Shown: positions 8,231-16,494, numbered from the stretch's first letter. The stretch is DNA of 64,000 nucleotides from Haloferax denitrificans ATCC 35960 (GCF_000337795.1 NZ_AOLP01000011.1:1-64000); one strand, 5' to 3'. Numbers and translations are program-made. Notes: generated by a model from the letters alone, not told the origin.

Positions 8231-8818
8231 TTAGACGACTCGCTCGCCCTCGCGGTACACCTGCCGGACCGTCCGCCACGCGCTCGCGTCCTCGCTCGGG
8301 TCGGCGTCGAGGACGACGAGGTCGGCGACGTAGCCCTCGGCGACCTTCCCCACGTCGTCCAGTCCGAGGAGGTCCGCGCCGCCGACGGTCGCGGCTTCGA
8401 GGGCCTCGGCGGGCGACAGGCCGTATTCGACGAGCAGTTCCAGCTCGCGGAGCGCGTTCTCGCCGTGGTCGTTGAACGGCGTGCCCGCGTCGGTTCCCAT
8501 GGCGATTTTCACGCCGGCGTCGAGCGCGCGGTCCCACGCGCCTTCGAAGCGCTCGGCGGCGTCTTCGGCCTTCGCAACGGCCTCCGGCGGGATACCGCCC
8601 TCGACGCCCGCCTCGACGATTTCGCGGACGGCCGAGGCCGTCGGCACCCAGTACGTGCCGTGTTCGACCATGAGCGCCGCGGCCTCCTCGTCCATGAACA
8701 TCCCGTGTTCGACGCTCGAAATCCCGGCGCGGGCGGCGTTTTTGATACCCGCCTCGCCGTGGGCGTGGGCCGCGGTCGGGACGCCCTTCGCGCTCGCGGC
8801 GTTCGAACGCGACGCAAA
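8231..8818 (-). pseudogene. 5'-truncated imidazolonepropionase-like amidohydrolase
   Basis: The frame encodes only the C-terminal half of a metal-dependent amidohydrolase. It contains AHAHG, ISSVEHG and GTDAGTPF, which hold the later metal ligands (His, His, Asp), and ends with the typical DLVVLDADPSED...VYREGERVV beta-strand tail. Full-length relatives are about 400 residues and begin with a beta domain and an HxH metal pair; here about 200 N-terminal residues are missing. The match stops around 8818, next to the stop codon of the MOSC gene. The first in-frame ATG (8701) would give 156 residues that cannot form a complete active site. It lies just upstream of the duplicated tRNA end, so a deletion linked to an integration or excision event is a reasonable guess. 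Confidence 0.75.
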
Positions 8819-8828
8819 AAGGCCCGAC

Positions 8829-9677
8829 TCACTCGGGGACGATATCGCCGACGGTGACGACGTCCCCGACCGACAGCGTCTCGCCCCACGACGACTCCGG
8901 AACCGCGGTGTTGACCATGAGCCGGAAGTCGTGGTCGAACCAGTCGCCGCCGGACCACTCGGGGAGCGTCTCGCGGCGCTTCGTCATGAGCGTCGTCCGG
9001 AAGTCGGCCGTTTCCGCGCCCGTGTCGGGGTCGCGGCTCGGGACGACACAGCGCTGGCAGGGGTTGACGCCCTCGAAGGCAACTCCCCCGACGCCGAACT
9101 CGACGACCGTCCCGCGCCGGTCGAACAGGTGGTCCTCCCAGAACGGCTCGGTCGCGTCGAGGACGAGGTTCGGCCGGAGGCGGCGGCGCATCTCGTCGGC
9201 GTCGACGCCGTCGAACCACGAGGCGACCGCATCGAGCGTTCCGGTCGAGATGACCGTCGGGCCGCTGGCTTCGGTGTCGTCGGGGAACCCGCCGGCGAGG
9301 TCGCGCCGGAGTTCGACCGGGTAGCCGAAGTACGCCGAGAGCCAGTCGTCGGCCTCGGCTATCGGGCCGTCGTAGTCGTCCATCTCGGGGGCCGAGAGTT
9401 CGACCGTGCCGTCGGCGAGCGAGACGGAGCTTCGGATGCGGTGGACCGCCCGCTCGCGCTTGCCGTTGACGTACTGGTCGTCCTCGTCGAAGATGGCGTA
9501 CTCGCGGTCGCCGCGGAGCCCGCCGTTCTCGACGATGTCGGCGGCGTCGACGAACTCGGCGTCGAGCGACTTCACCGGGTAGACCGCGATGCGGTCGAGC
9601 GTCACGGCCGCCGCGCCCGCGGTCGCGTTCGCGGTCGGCGCCGACGAGTCGTCGTCAGTCGGGCTCCCGTCCGTCAT
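8829..9677 (-). CDS. MOSC domain protein (mARC/YcbX-like)
   Basis: A 282-residue MOSC-superfamily protein with an N-terminal beta-barrel domain (LDRIAVYPVKSLDAEFVD, then GDREYAIFDEDDQYVNGKR) and a C-terminal MOSC domain. The conserved cysteine that ligates the molybdenum cofactor is probably within NPCQRCVVPSRDPDTG. Relatives reduce N-hydroxylated compounds or deliver sulfur. The typical C-terminal 2Fe-2S ferredoxin domain of YcbX is absent. It starts one base after the proteasome gene ends, so it is co-transcribed with psmA2. The first 25 residues are a disordered acidic leader. Confidence 0.88.
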   Translation of the reverse strand: MTDGSPTDDDSSAPTANATAGAAAVTLDRIAVYPVKSLDAEFVDAADIVENGGLRGDREYAIFDEDDQYVNGKRERAVHRIRSSVSLADGTVELSAPEMDDYDGPIAEADDWLSAYFGYPVELRRDLAGGFPDDTEASGPTVISTGTLDAVASWFDGVDADEMRRRLRPNLVLDATEPFWEDHLFDRRGTVVEFGVGGVAFEGVNPCQRCVVPSRDPDTGAETADFRTTLMTKRRETLPEWSGGDWFDHDFRLMVNTAVPESSWGETLSVGDVVTVGDIVPE

Positions 9678-10427
9678 CTACTCCTCGCTTTCGTCCGTCT
9701 CGTCGGACCCGTCGTCCGCGGTCGCGTCGGCGAACAGCTCGGCGATGGTCTCCTCGTCGACGATTTCGTAGCCCGCCTCGGAGACGGTGACGAGGTTCAG
9801 CTCGTCGCTCTCGATTTCGTCGTCGGCCGCGACGAGCGCCTTCACGGCGAGCGCGAGGCCGTCTTCGAGCGACAGGTCCTCGGCGTACCCGTCTTCGAGG
9901 GCGGCCTGCACGTCTTCGCGGTGGCCGCCGATGGCGACCGCTTTCCACTCCTGTGGCGTCCCGGACGGGTCGGTCGCAAAGAGGCGGCCCGAGCCGTCTT
10001 CGACGCCGCCGATGAGGAGCGACGCGCCGTACGGGCGGGTGCCGCCGGACTGCGTGCTCTCTTGGATGTTGTCGGTGATGGTCTTCGTGAGCGTCTCGAC
10101 GCCGATGGGCTCGCCGTAGCGCAGGTGCTCGCGCTGGGCGGTCGTCCGCGCGAAGTCGACGAGCTTCCGCGCGTCGGCGACGTGGCCGGCCGTGGCCGCG
10201 CCGAGCGCGTCGTCGAGCTTGTGGAGCTTCTCGATGCTTTCTGCTTCCATGAGTTCCGACGGGGTCGACCGGAGCGCCGCCAGAACGACGCCGTCGGCGG
10301 TGCGCACGCCGAGGACCGGCGCGCCGCGCTTGACGGCCTCGCGGGCGTACTCGACCTGATAGATGCGTCCGTCGGGGGAGAAAAGCGACGTCCCGCGGTC
10401 GTACGCCTGCTTGTCGTTTCGGTTCAT
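9678..10427 (-). CDS. psmA2: Proteasome alpha subunit, PsmA2 type
   Basis: A 249-residue 20S proteasome alpha subunit. The N-terminal gate region and H0 helix (YDRGTSLFSPDGRIYQVEYAREAVKRG) are intact, as is the RPYGASLLIGG core. Haloferax has two alpha paralogues; the 249-residue length, the N-terminus MNRNDKQAYDRG and the DUF1508 neighbour agree with alpha-2 as I remember it. Alpha rings gate access to the beta chamber and bind PAN ATPases. The C-terminus is a D/E-rich tail. An AGGAGGT Shine-Dalgarno lies 6 nt before the ATG, unusual among the mostly leaderless genes here. The MOSC gene follows without a gap. Confidence 0.95.
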   Translation of the reverse strand: MNRNDKQAYDRGTSLFSPDGRIYQVEYAREAVKRGAPVLGVRTADGVVLAALRSTPSELMEAESIEKLHKLDDALGAATAGHVADARKLVDFARTTAQREHLRYGEPIGVETLTKTITDNIQESTQSGGTRPYGASLLIGGVEDGSGRLFATDPSGTPQEWKAVAIGGHREDVQAALEDGYAEDLSLEDGLALAVKALVAADDEIESDELNLVTVSEAGYEIVDEETIAELFADATADDGSDETDESEE

Positions 10428-10433
10428 CGTGCG

Positions 10434-10440
10434 ACCTCCT
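10434..10440 (-). promoter_or_regulatory. Shine-Dalgarno of psmA2
   Basis: On the minus strand AGGAGGT precedes the ATG at 10427 by 6 nt. It supports this start and implies an mRNA with a 5' leader. Confidence 0.7.
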
Positions 10441-10586
10441 CGCTCGCGTCGGCGACGTTCGTCATTACTCTCCGGTCAGTCCCGGAGGCGGAAAAAGCCT
10501 CCACACCCGGCATCGGTGTGGGGTTCGTACTCGAATCGGCGGGTCATCCTCCGATTTCAGACGAATCGGGGGCTCGAACCGCGGAA

Positions 10587-10769
10587 CTACGCTTCGACCA
10601 CGTCCGCGTCGGGGGCGTTCCGCTTGACGCTCTCGATGCCCTGCTTCGCCTTCTGTTTCGACGCGTACCCCTCGCCCGAGTCGGCGAGGATGTTCCCGTT
10701 GTCGTGGACGAGTCGCCAGCGGTAGTCGTCCGCCGCGTCGACGAACACCTCGAAGTGCGCCTTGCTCAT
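10587..10769 (-). CDS. DUF1508 (UPF0339) small protein
   Basis: A 60-residue protein made of one DUF1508 unit: FEVFVDAADDYRWRLVHDNG, then ILADSGEGYASKQKAKQGIESVK, a beta-beta-beta-alpha fold. Members act as small dimers or tandem domains; the function is unknown. As I recall, the H. volcanii orthologue beside psmA2 has an NMR structure. It is 159 bp upstream of psmA2 in the same direction. Confidence 0.9.
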   Translation of the reverse strand: MSKAHFEVFVDAADDYRWRLVHDNGNILADSGEGYASKQKAKQGIESVKRNAPDADVVEA

Positions 10770-10863
10770 ACTGAGAATCTGTTGTCAACGGACAAAAATG
10801 TATTCGCCGGCGGAGCGTCGCGGCCGACACGTCGGTCCGGTTGGTCCGGTCGGTCCGGTCGCC

Positions 10864-11790
10864 TCAGGCGGTTTCGGGTTCGAGCGCCTCGGCGTCGACT
10901 TCCAGCAGTCGCGCCTCGCAGTCCTCACAGCGGACGGCGAACACCTCCCACGACCGGCAACACGACTCGGCGGTCTCCGAGCCGAACCGGACGTCGCCGC
11001 CGCAGGTCGGACAGCGGTTGAGGTAGATGCGGAGCCCCCTCACCAGCGCGCTCCGCTGTTCGGCCGTCAGGCGGTCCCAGTCGTCGAGACGGCCGTCGAG
11101 GGCGGCGTCGGCGGCCACGTCCGCGACGAGCGCGCCGTCCGACTCCCAACTGCCGAGTGTCGTGCCGTCGACCATCGCCACGAGCCACCGGCTCCGAGCC
11201 CGAGATTCCAGCGTGACGTCGGCCTCGTCGACCCCGGTCAAGCGCGCGAGCCACCGTCGCGCGACGTCCTCGTCGGTGCGCGCGATTTCGTCGTTCCACG
11301 CCGATTCGAACGTCGGGACGAGGCGGAGTTCGTCGCCGTTCTCGTTCACCTCCAACGCGCCGGCGTCCATCAGGGTCGCCTCCACGTCGAACGCCGCGAC
11401 CGACGCGCCATCGCCGTCTAACTCCCCCGATTCGACCTCGTCGTCCGGCGATTCGGCGTCAGCGTCGTCGCCGGCGGCCGACCCCGGCGCGGACGCGGTG
11501 GCCCCGACGCGAGTCTGGGTCGGCGCCGGCTCCTTGTCGAACCACCGGAGGACCCGGTCGGGGAAGTACGTCTTCGTGAGCGTCGGCGTGCCGGGAACGA
11601 GGTAGCCCCGGAAGTAAATCGCGCCCGCGAAGAGGGCGAACGAGACGAGCGCGAGCGGCGGCCACGCGACGCCGAGCACCAGGCTCAACGCGGCGGCGAT
11701 GACGACGTTCACGACGGTACACGGGGTGCACCGGTTTTCGCCGGTGTACTCGGGTTGACGGAGTCGATCTGCGAGTGTCGGAGTGGTCAT
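10864..11790 (-). CDS. Membrane-anchored zinc-ribbon protein (paralogue of 20285-21115)
   Basis: A 308-residue protein with two N-terminal membrane helices (about 26-45 and 47-63) after a short Cys-containing leader (CTPC, 21-24). A D/E/S/G-rich linker (100-135) follows, then a soluble domain. The C-terminal part reads LRIYLNRCPTCGGDVRF, then AVRCEDCEARLLEV: two CxxC knuckles that should bind zinc. The region from 'LVADVAADAALDGRLDDWDRLTAEQRSALVRGLR' onward (abridged) matches the C-terminus of the protein at 20285-21115 in layout. The function is unknown. It follows the thymidylate operon at 127 bp in the same direction but probably has its own promoter. Confidence 0.78.
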   Translation of the reverse strand: MTTPTLADRLRQPEYTGENRCTPCTVVNVVIAAALSLVLGVAWPPLALVSFALFAGAIYFRGYLVPGTPTLTKTYFPDRVLRWFDKEPAPTQTRVGATASAPGSAAGDDADAESPDDEVESGELDGDGASVAAFDVEATLMDAGALEVNENGDELRLVPTFESAWNDEIARTDEDVARRWLARLTGVDEADVTLESRARSRWLVAMVDGTTLGSWESDGALVADVAADAALDGRLDDWDRLTAEQRSALVRGLRIYLNRCPTCGGDVRFGSETAESCCRSWEVFAVRCEDCEARLLEVDAEALEPETA

Positions 11791-11897
11791 GGCGGACGGG
11801 AAAGCTTCGTTCCCTGTTAGGTGGTCGTTCGCGTCAATAAAGCTACTCGTGACGCGTCACGGGAGATACAGGTCGTTCACGAGTGGTTCCGCGAGAC

Positions 11898-11916
11898 GAC
11901 GCCGAGGCCCGGCGTC
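11898..11916 (-). terminator. Hairpin just after the thymidylate operon
   Basis: GACGCC/GGCGTC (11898-11903 and 11911-11916) with a 7-nt GC loop starts directly at the DUF4177 stop codon. There is no clear T-tract, so terminator function is tentative. Confidence 0.3.
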
Positions 11917-12132
11917 TCAGCGCTTCGGCCGCTTGAACACGAGCGCCGTCTGGCCGCTGTTCGCGCCGGCACCGCGCGAGTCGGAAATCGTGTCCACGAG
12001 CTCCCACCCCTCCCCGCCGAGGGAGTTGAGCGCGTCCTCCATCGGGGACGTGTCGCCGCTGAACAGGCCGCCGTCGGCCGTGCGGACGATTTTGTACTCC
12101 CACTCGTCGCCGGGGGCGGCGGGGTCAGTCAT
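11917..12132 (-). CDS. DUF4177 small protein
   Basis: A 71-residue DUF4177-type protein: EWEYKIVR, then a helix LNSLGGEGWELVDTISD, then TALVFKRPKR. The E/GWEL pattern is the family hallmark. The function is unknown. Its first 8 nt overlap the end of hdrA, so translation is coupled and it belongs to the hts-hdrA operon. Confidence 0.85.
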   Translation of the reverse strand: MTDPAAPGDEWEYKIVRTADGGLFSGDTSPMEDALNSLGGEGWELVDTISDSRGAGANSGQTALVFKRPKR

Positions 12133-12733
12133 CGGACCCCTCCGGGTCGCGCTCGGCTCTACCTGCCGCCGCGGGGTCCCCGCGTTCCCGGCGCTCGTAC
12201 GTGACGAACGAGAAGCCGTCGCGGTCGTCGCGGGCGGTCTCGACCCACTCCTCGCGGTCCCACTCGGGGAACCGCGTGTCTCCCTCGTGGGGCGCGTCGA
12301 GTTCGGTGAGAACCAGCCCCGCCGCGCGGTCGAGGAACTGCTCGTAGACGGTCGCGCCGCCGACGACGTAGACGGTCTCGACGCCCATTTCGGCGGCCGC
12401 GTCTTCGGCGGCGGCGACCGCGGCGGCGACCGAATCGACCGCCTCAGCGCCCTCGGGGAGGTCGAGGTCGCGGCTCGTCAGCACGACGCTGTGGCGGTCC
12501 GGGAGCGGGCCGTCGAGTTGGCGGGCGATGCTCTCGTAGGTCTTGCGGCCCATCACGACCGGGTGCCCGGTCGTCGTCCGCTTGAAGTGCTTCAGGTCCT
12601 CGGGGAGGTGCCACGGCATGTCGCCGTCGCGGCCGATGACGCGGTTGTCGGCGACGGCGGCGACGAGGACGAATCGGACCGCGGAACCGACGGCGTCGTC
12701 GGCCTCGGCTTCGGCCATCTCCTCGCCGTTCAT
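12125..12733 (-). CDS. hdrA: Dihydrofolate reductase HdrA
   Basis: A 202-residue DHFR that reduces dihydrofolate formed by thymidylate synthase, using NADPH. The domain starts at about residue 20 (VLVAAVADNRVIGRDGDMPW) with the catalytic acidic residue in the LPEDLKHFKRTT helix and the VVMGRKTYES NADPH site; VYVVGGATVYEQFL follows. The ATG at 12733 overlaps the hts stop codon as ATGA, so I prefer it to the internal ATG at 12717. Haloferax also has a second DHFR (hdrB), not in this window. The C-terminus has a disordered D/E/G tail. Confidence 0.95.
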   Translation of the reverse strand: MNGEEMAEAEADDAVGSAVRFVLVAAVADNRVIGRDGDMPWHLPEDLKHFKRTTTGHPVVMGRKTYESIARQLDGPLPDRHSVVLTSRDLDLPEGAEAVDSVAAAVAAAEDAAAEMGVETVYVVGGATVYEQFLDRAAGLVLTELDAPHEGDTRFPEWDREEWVETARDDRDGFSFVTYERRERGDPAAAGRAERDPEGSDD

Positions 12734-13728
12734 TCGGCCACCGCGAAGCGAATCCCGTCGGCCGGGTCGTAGCCGCGGAGGACGATGTCCTCGAACGAGA
12801 GTTCTTCGAGCGGCACGTCGGCCACGTCGAGCGTGGGGCGCTCGCGGGGTTCGCGCGAGGCCTGCAGGAGCAGTCCGGGCACGTGATCGTAGTCCTCCTC
12901 GCCCTCGTCCTCCTCGGGGGCCGCGTCGAGGAGCCACTCGCGCACGTCGAGGTACTCTTCGGGCGACTGCACGTCGGCGAGGCGGGACTGGAGCTCGTCG
13001 AGGTGGTCGCCGTACCACGCGCCGCGCTCGCCGGTGCCGCAGTAGACGTGGGCGTCGACGATGGTGTGGGCGAACGACCCGAGTTCGAAGCCGGCGCGCT
13101 GGGCGACGACCTGCGCGAGGATGGCGTACGCCGCGAGGTTGAACGGGACGCCGAGCGCGATGTCGCCGGAACGCTGGGTCAGGTGGAGGTTGAGTTCGTC
13201 GCCCTGCACGTTGAAGACGAACGTGTAGTGACACGGCGGGAGCGTCGAGACGGCCGCGTTGGCGGGGTGCCACGCGTTGATGACCATCCGGCGGGAGTTC
13301 GGGTTCTCGTCGAGCGTGTCGAGGACGTACGCGAGCTGGTCGAACGTCCCCTCGTCGTTCATCCAGCGGTGGTCGTCGTCGGGCCACGCCTCGCCCGAAA
13401 GCCCCTCCTCGGGGACCGGGTAGCGCCGCCAGAACCGGCCGTAGGCCGTGTCGAGGAGGCCCTCCTCGTCGGCCCACGCGTCCCAGATGCCCGTCTCCTC
13501 GCGGAGGGTGCGGATGTGCTCCTCGCCGGAGAGGTACCACAGCAGTTCGTGGATGAGGGAGTTCCAGCGGAAGCCCGAGAGGTCCTTCGTCGTGAGAAGC
13601 GGAAAGCCCTCCTGTAAGTCGACGGTGTAGTGCTTCGAGAAGCCCGAGATGGTGTCGACGCCCGTCCGATTGGGTTTGTGTCGCCCGGTGCCGAGAACGT
13701 CTGTCACGAGGTCGAGATATTGGCGCAT
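12730..13728 (-). CDS. hts: Thymidylate synthase
   Basis: A 332-residue ThyA-type enzyme that methylates dUMP to dTMP with methylene-tetrahydrofolate. The catalytic cysteine is C166 in TLPPCHYTF, and the substrate-binding QRSGDIALGVPFNLA section follows at 185-199. The N-terminal phosphate-binding RTGV (21-24) and the R147/R148 pair are present. A family-typical insertion contains an acidic stretch (AAPEEDEGEEDYDHV). The operon order hts-hdrA with ATGA coupling joins dTMP synthesis and dihydrofolate recycling. The hicBA pair lies just upstream. Confidence 0.97.
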   Translation of the reverse strand: MRQYLDLVTDVLGTGRHKPNRTGVDTISGFSKHYTVDLQEGFPLLTTKDLSGFRWNSLIHELLWYLSGEEHIRTLREETGIWDAWADEEGLLDTAYGRFWRRYPVPEEGLSGEAWPDDDHRWMNDEGTFDQLAYVLDTLDENPNSRRMVINAWHPANAAVSTLPPCHYTFVFNVQGDELNLHLTQRSGDIALGVPFNLAAYAILAQVVAQRAGFELGSFAHTIVDAHVYCGTGERGAWYGDHLDELQSRLADVQSPEEYLDVREWLLDAAPEEDEGEEDYDHVPGLLLQASREPRERPTLDVADVPLEELSFEDIVLRGYDPADGIRFAVAE

Positions 13729-13823
13729 GAGAGGTGTCCTGATTGGCTGTTGGTCGTCGTTAGTCCCTGTAAAACCTACTCTATTTGTTTACTACTTCGG
13801 CAGTTACGTTTGCAACGAGCAGA

Positions 13824-14066
13824 CTACGAGAGTTCGTCAATCCACTCACAGAATCTGTCGAAATCTTTTGCACCTGCCTGCTCTGCAATTTTTCGCAGAG
13901 TCCCCGGTGCAAGCTCTTTGTGCATCGGAACGGTGACTCGACGTGTTTCACCGTCAGGATGTTCGTACACAAGACGGACGTGGCTTCCGGTTCGTCCAGC
14001 AGGACGATAGCGCATTTTCCGGAGGGCCTTGACGACTTCTCGGCCACTATAGGTCCGTCGTGACAC
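13824..14066 (-). CDS. hicA: HicA-type mRNA interferase toxin
   Basis: An 80-residue HicA/YcfA protein with the dsRBD-like fold. SGREVVKALRKMRYRPAGRTGSH carries the catalytic histidine H29 in the GSH motif, followed by the beta strands HVRLVYEHPDG and RRVTVPMHKELAPGTLRKI. HicA cleaves mRNA when it is not bound by HicB. It lies 87 bp after hicB in the same direction; this wide gap is unusual, because most pairs overlap or nearly touch. The local sequence is clearly A/T-richer than the flanking genes, which suggests transfer. Confidence 0.9.
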   Translation of the reverse strand: MSRRTYSGREVVKALRKMRYRPAGRTGSHVRLVYEHPDGETRRVTVPMHKELAPGTLRKIAEQAGAKDFDRFCEWIDELS

Positions 14067-14153
14067 GATAGTCAGCCAGACACGATCAGAGGTAAAAATA
14101 CTCCTGATATTAATTGACAGAATTATGACACGGGCGCGAGAACCGACGAGAAT

Positions 14154-14378
14154 TCAGAACCAAGGGGCGTCGGGTATCTCACCGGAGCCTTTGTCAGTAT
14201 CGGCAGGGAGGGGAGACTCGTGAAGTTCTATCGCCTCTGCGAGCATTGCGAGTGCTTCATGGCGAGTCTTTCCCTGACTGGCCACGCCCGTAGCCTCGTC
14301 TGTTGCGACGAACCAATCACCATCTCTGACGATTGTGACTGTCTCTTTGGGTGTATCCGGCGTACGGGCTTCACTCAT
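14154..14378 (-). CDS. hicB: HicB-type antitoxin
   Basis: A 74-residue protein with the partial RNase-H fold of HicB: VTIVRDGDWFVATDEATGVASQGKTRHEALAMLAEAIELHE. No separate C-terminal DNA-binding domain is present; the tail is a short acidic peptide ending DAPWF. It should bind and neutralise HicA. The antitoxin-first order is normal for the subgroup. The ATG at 14378 is taken; upstream in-frame codons to 14444 are basic and A/T-rich and look non-coding. Confidence 0.85.
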   Translation of the reverse strand: MSEARTPDTPKETVTIVRDGDWFVATDEATGVASQGKTRHEALAMLAEAIELHESPLPADTDKGSGEIPDAPWF

Positions 14379-14585
14379 ACAAATACAGTCGTAAGACGCG
14401 GGTATAGATTTTCGGGAAATCGATCTGTTATGTTGCTTCCCCACGATCAGACACGATATAACTGGTAACGCAACCAGTGTTCATATCCTTCAGGCAGTAT
14501 GCGGCCTGTGTAATATGGTGGTGATACCAAAGCGTTCTTTGCGACGCCCACAACACCGAATACCCCGCTTTTCGTACCTGTGCCC

Positions 14586-15164
14586 ATGATTCGCAACCTC
14601 GCAGGGGACACCCGGGCCTTCACGAGCAACGTCTTTCTCGTCGACGGCGAGACCACCGCGCTCGTCGACGCCGGGGCGAACTTCGACGTGGTACCGAAAG
14701 TCCGCGAGGTCACCGACTCGCTCGACGCGGTGTACCTCACCCACACTCACCCGGACCACATCGGAAACGTGGACGCCGTCCGCGAGGCGTTCGACGTGCA
14801 GACGTGGGGCTACGACACCGGCAACCTCGCCGTGGACAGGCGCATCGACGACGGCGAGCGCGTCCAAATCGGCGACGACGTGTTCGAGGCGGTCCACACG
14901 CCGGGCCACAAGGACGACCACCTGTGTTTCTTCTCCCGCGGGTCGGGCGTCTGCTTCGCGGGCGACCTCGTCTTCGCCAACGGCGGCTTCGGCCGGACCG
15001 ACCTCCCCGAGGGCGACCGCGGCGCGCTCGTCGAGAGCATCGACCGCCTGCGCGAGGTCGTCGGCGACGACCTGACCGAACTCCACGCCGGCCACGGCCC
15101 GAGCGTCACGACTCGCCCGAGCGAGGACCTCGACCTCGCGGCGAAGGCGGCGCGGACGAGGTGA
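14586..15164 (+). CDS. MBL-fold metallohydrolase
   Basis: A 192-residue metallo-beta-lactamase-fold hydrolase of the glyoxalase-II-like group. The HxHxDH signature is HTHPDH (53-58), with HTPGHKDDH and AGD supplying the next ligands and HAGHGP the last. The substrate is unknown; relatives cleave thioesters or phosphodiesters. A GTG two codons earlier (14580) is an alternative start. It is monocistronic and converges on the SDR gene. Confidence 0.88.
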   Translation: MIRNLAGDTRAFTSNVFLVDGETTALVDAGANFDVVPKVREVTDSLDAVYLTHTHPDHIGNVDAVREAFDVQTWGYDTGNLAVDRRIDDGERVQIGDDVFEAVHTPGHKDDHLCFFSRGSGVCFAGDLVFANGGFGRTDLPEGDRGALVESIDRLREVVGDDLTELHAGHGPSVTTRPSEDLDLAAKAARTR

Positions 15165-15184
15165 GTCGCCGCCCAATCGTCTGT

Positions 15185-15943
15185 CTATCTGCTCGTGTAG
15201 CCGCCGTCGACGGTGAGCGCCTCGCCCGTCGTGAACGACGCGCCGTCCGAACAGAGCCAGACGACCGCGGAGGCGATTTCGTCCACGTCGCCGAGGCGGT
15301 TCATCGGGTGGAGCGACTCGATTCCCTTCCGGGCTTCGGGGTCGTCGAGGCCGCCCTCGCCGAGTAGCGGCGTGTCGACGAAGCCCGGACACACCGCGTT
15401 GACGCGGACGCCCTGTTCGGCGTACTCGATGGCCGCGGTCTTCGTCAGCCCGAGGACGCCGTGTTTGGCGGCGACGTAGTGGCCCGCGTTCGCGAAACCG
15501 ACTTTCCCGAGAATCGACGCCATGTTGACGATGACGCCGCCGTCGCCGTCGAGCATCGCGGGAATCTCGTGTCGCATCGACCGCCAGACGCCGTTGAGGT
15601 TCACGTCGATGACCCCTTGCCACTCGTCGGCCGAGAGGTCGGCGGTCGGTTTCTGCGCGCCGCCGATGCCCGCGTTGTTGCAGGCGAAGTCGAGTCGGCC
15701 GTACTCGGAGACCGCCGTCTCGACCATCGCGGCGACGGCGTCGTCGTCCGTCACGTCCGTCTCGACGAACGTCGCCGTCCCGCCGGCTTCTTCGATACGC
15801 GCGACGGTCTCCTCGCCGCCCTCGACGTTCACGTCGGAGACGACGACGCGCGCGCCCTCGGCGGCGAACGCCTCCGCGGTCGCTCGACCGATTCCAGAGC
15901 CAGCGCCTGTTACGACTGCGACTTCGGTGTCGAATTGAGCCAT
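15185..15943 (-). CDS. Short-chain dehydrogenase/reductase
   Basis: A 252-residue classical SDR. The nucleotide site is TGAGSGIG (12-19) and D37 follows beta-2, suggesting NAD(H) preference. NNAG is at 89-92, and the catalytic residues are S143, Y156 and K160. The C-terminal GEALTVDGGYTSR is the usual ending of 3-oxoacyl-ACP-reductase-like and glucose-dehydrogenase-like SDRs. The substrate cannot be assigned. It converges with the MBL gene 20 bp away. Confidence 0.9.
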   Translation of the reverse strand: MAQFDTEVAVVTGAGSGIGRATAEAFAAEGARVVVSDVNVEGGEETVARIEEAGGTATFVETDVTDDDAVAAMVETAVSEYGRLDFACNNAGIGGAQKPTADLSADEWQGVIDVNLNGVWRSMRHEIPAMLDGDGGVIVNMASILGKVGFANAGHYVAAKHGVLGLTKTAAIEYAEQGVRVNAVCPGFVDTPLLGEGGLDDPEARKGIESLHPMNRLGDVDEIASAVVWLCSDGASFTTGEALTVDGGYTSR

Positions 15944-16046
15944 AGTACGAGCGAGAAAACAACTACCTGACAGATAACCGTTTGTGCGAGTCTCACGTCG
16001 GAAGAACTCGCGGACGCCGAACCGCGAGACGGGGACGCGGCGGTCG

Positions 16047-16337
16047 TTACTCCTCGTCTGCTTCGGGGACGGCGTCGGGGTGGAGGCCGAAGTAGCCCGG
16101 TTCGTCGCTCCGGGGGTCGTTGATGACGAAGTCCTCTTGGTTGGCGACGATCCACGGAATCGTCCACTGGATGATGCGGTCTTCGGTCTCCTCGCTGAGA
16201 TCGTCCTGCGGCGACAGCCCCTGCATCAGGCGGGCGATTTCGCCGACGGTGTACATGTAGTCGGGGTCGAGGATGTCGGCGGGTTCGTACAGGAGATACC
16301 CGTAGAGGGTGTCGAAGTCGTCTTTCGGCTTGGGCAT
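16047..16337 (-). CDS. Small haloarchaeal protein (possibly DUF5827)
   Basis: A 96-residue soluble acidic protein: PKPKDDFDTLYGYLLYEPADILDP, then MYTVGEIARLMQGL, then IIQWTIPWIVANQEDFVI. The pattern resembles a haloarchaea-only family I recall as DUF5827, not confirmed. The function is unknown. The ATG at 16337 starts a segment of normal composition; the frame continues upstream only nine codons to 16364. Confidence 0.7.
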   Translation of the reverse strand: MPKPKDDFDTLYGYLLYEPADILDPDYMYTVGEIARLMQGLSPQDDLSEETEDRIIQWTIPWIVANQEDFVINDPRSDEPGYFGLHPDAVPEADEE

Positions 16338-16390
16338 GCCGTAGGCTTCTCGGCCGACGGGCAAAACCCCGACGACCGCGGGCGGCGAGC

Positions 16391-16426
16391 GACGGGGACG
16401 GGGACGGGGACGGGGACAGGGACGAC
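16391..16426. repeat. GGGGAC hexamer tandem repeat
   Basis: About five copies of a 6-bp G-rich unit (GACGGG), the last ones degenerate, lie in the gap between divergent genes. The G-rich strand could form a G-quadruplex. It may be slippage-prone, but it is outside coding sequence. Confidence 0.6.
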
Positions 16427-16480
16427 GGCACTGCGGCTGACGAGCGCGGCCATGGCCTCCGCACGGGCCTCGACGGCCCC

Positions 16481-16494
16481 ATAAGTAGGCTTAT
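16481..16494 (+). promoter_or_regulatory. Palindromic promoter element ATAAG-N4-CTTAT
   Basis: A 5-bp inverted repeat with a 4-bp spacer is centred 32 nt before the ATG at 16520, overlapping the TATA position. It may be a TATA box, an operator, or both. Confidence 0.45.

Noticed and set aside
8231-8701. A complete 156-residue amidohydrolase gene
   Set aside because: The HxH metal pair and half of the barrel are missing, and amidohydrolase-like sequence continues upstream of the first ATG, so it is treated as a truncated remnant.
8472-11021. An 849-codon open frame on the plus strand
   Set aside because: It lies antisense to the amidohydrolase remnant, MOSC, psmA2, DUF1508 and zinc-ribbon genes, all with clear motifs. 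Long mirror frames are expected at this GC content, and its product is arginine/alanine-rich without domains.
16391-16426. Phase-variation tract or CRISPR-like short repeat
   Set aside because: It is a simple G-rich hexamer repeat outside any gene and not inside a promoter core, so there is no clear way it switches expression.
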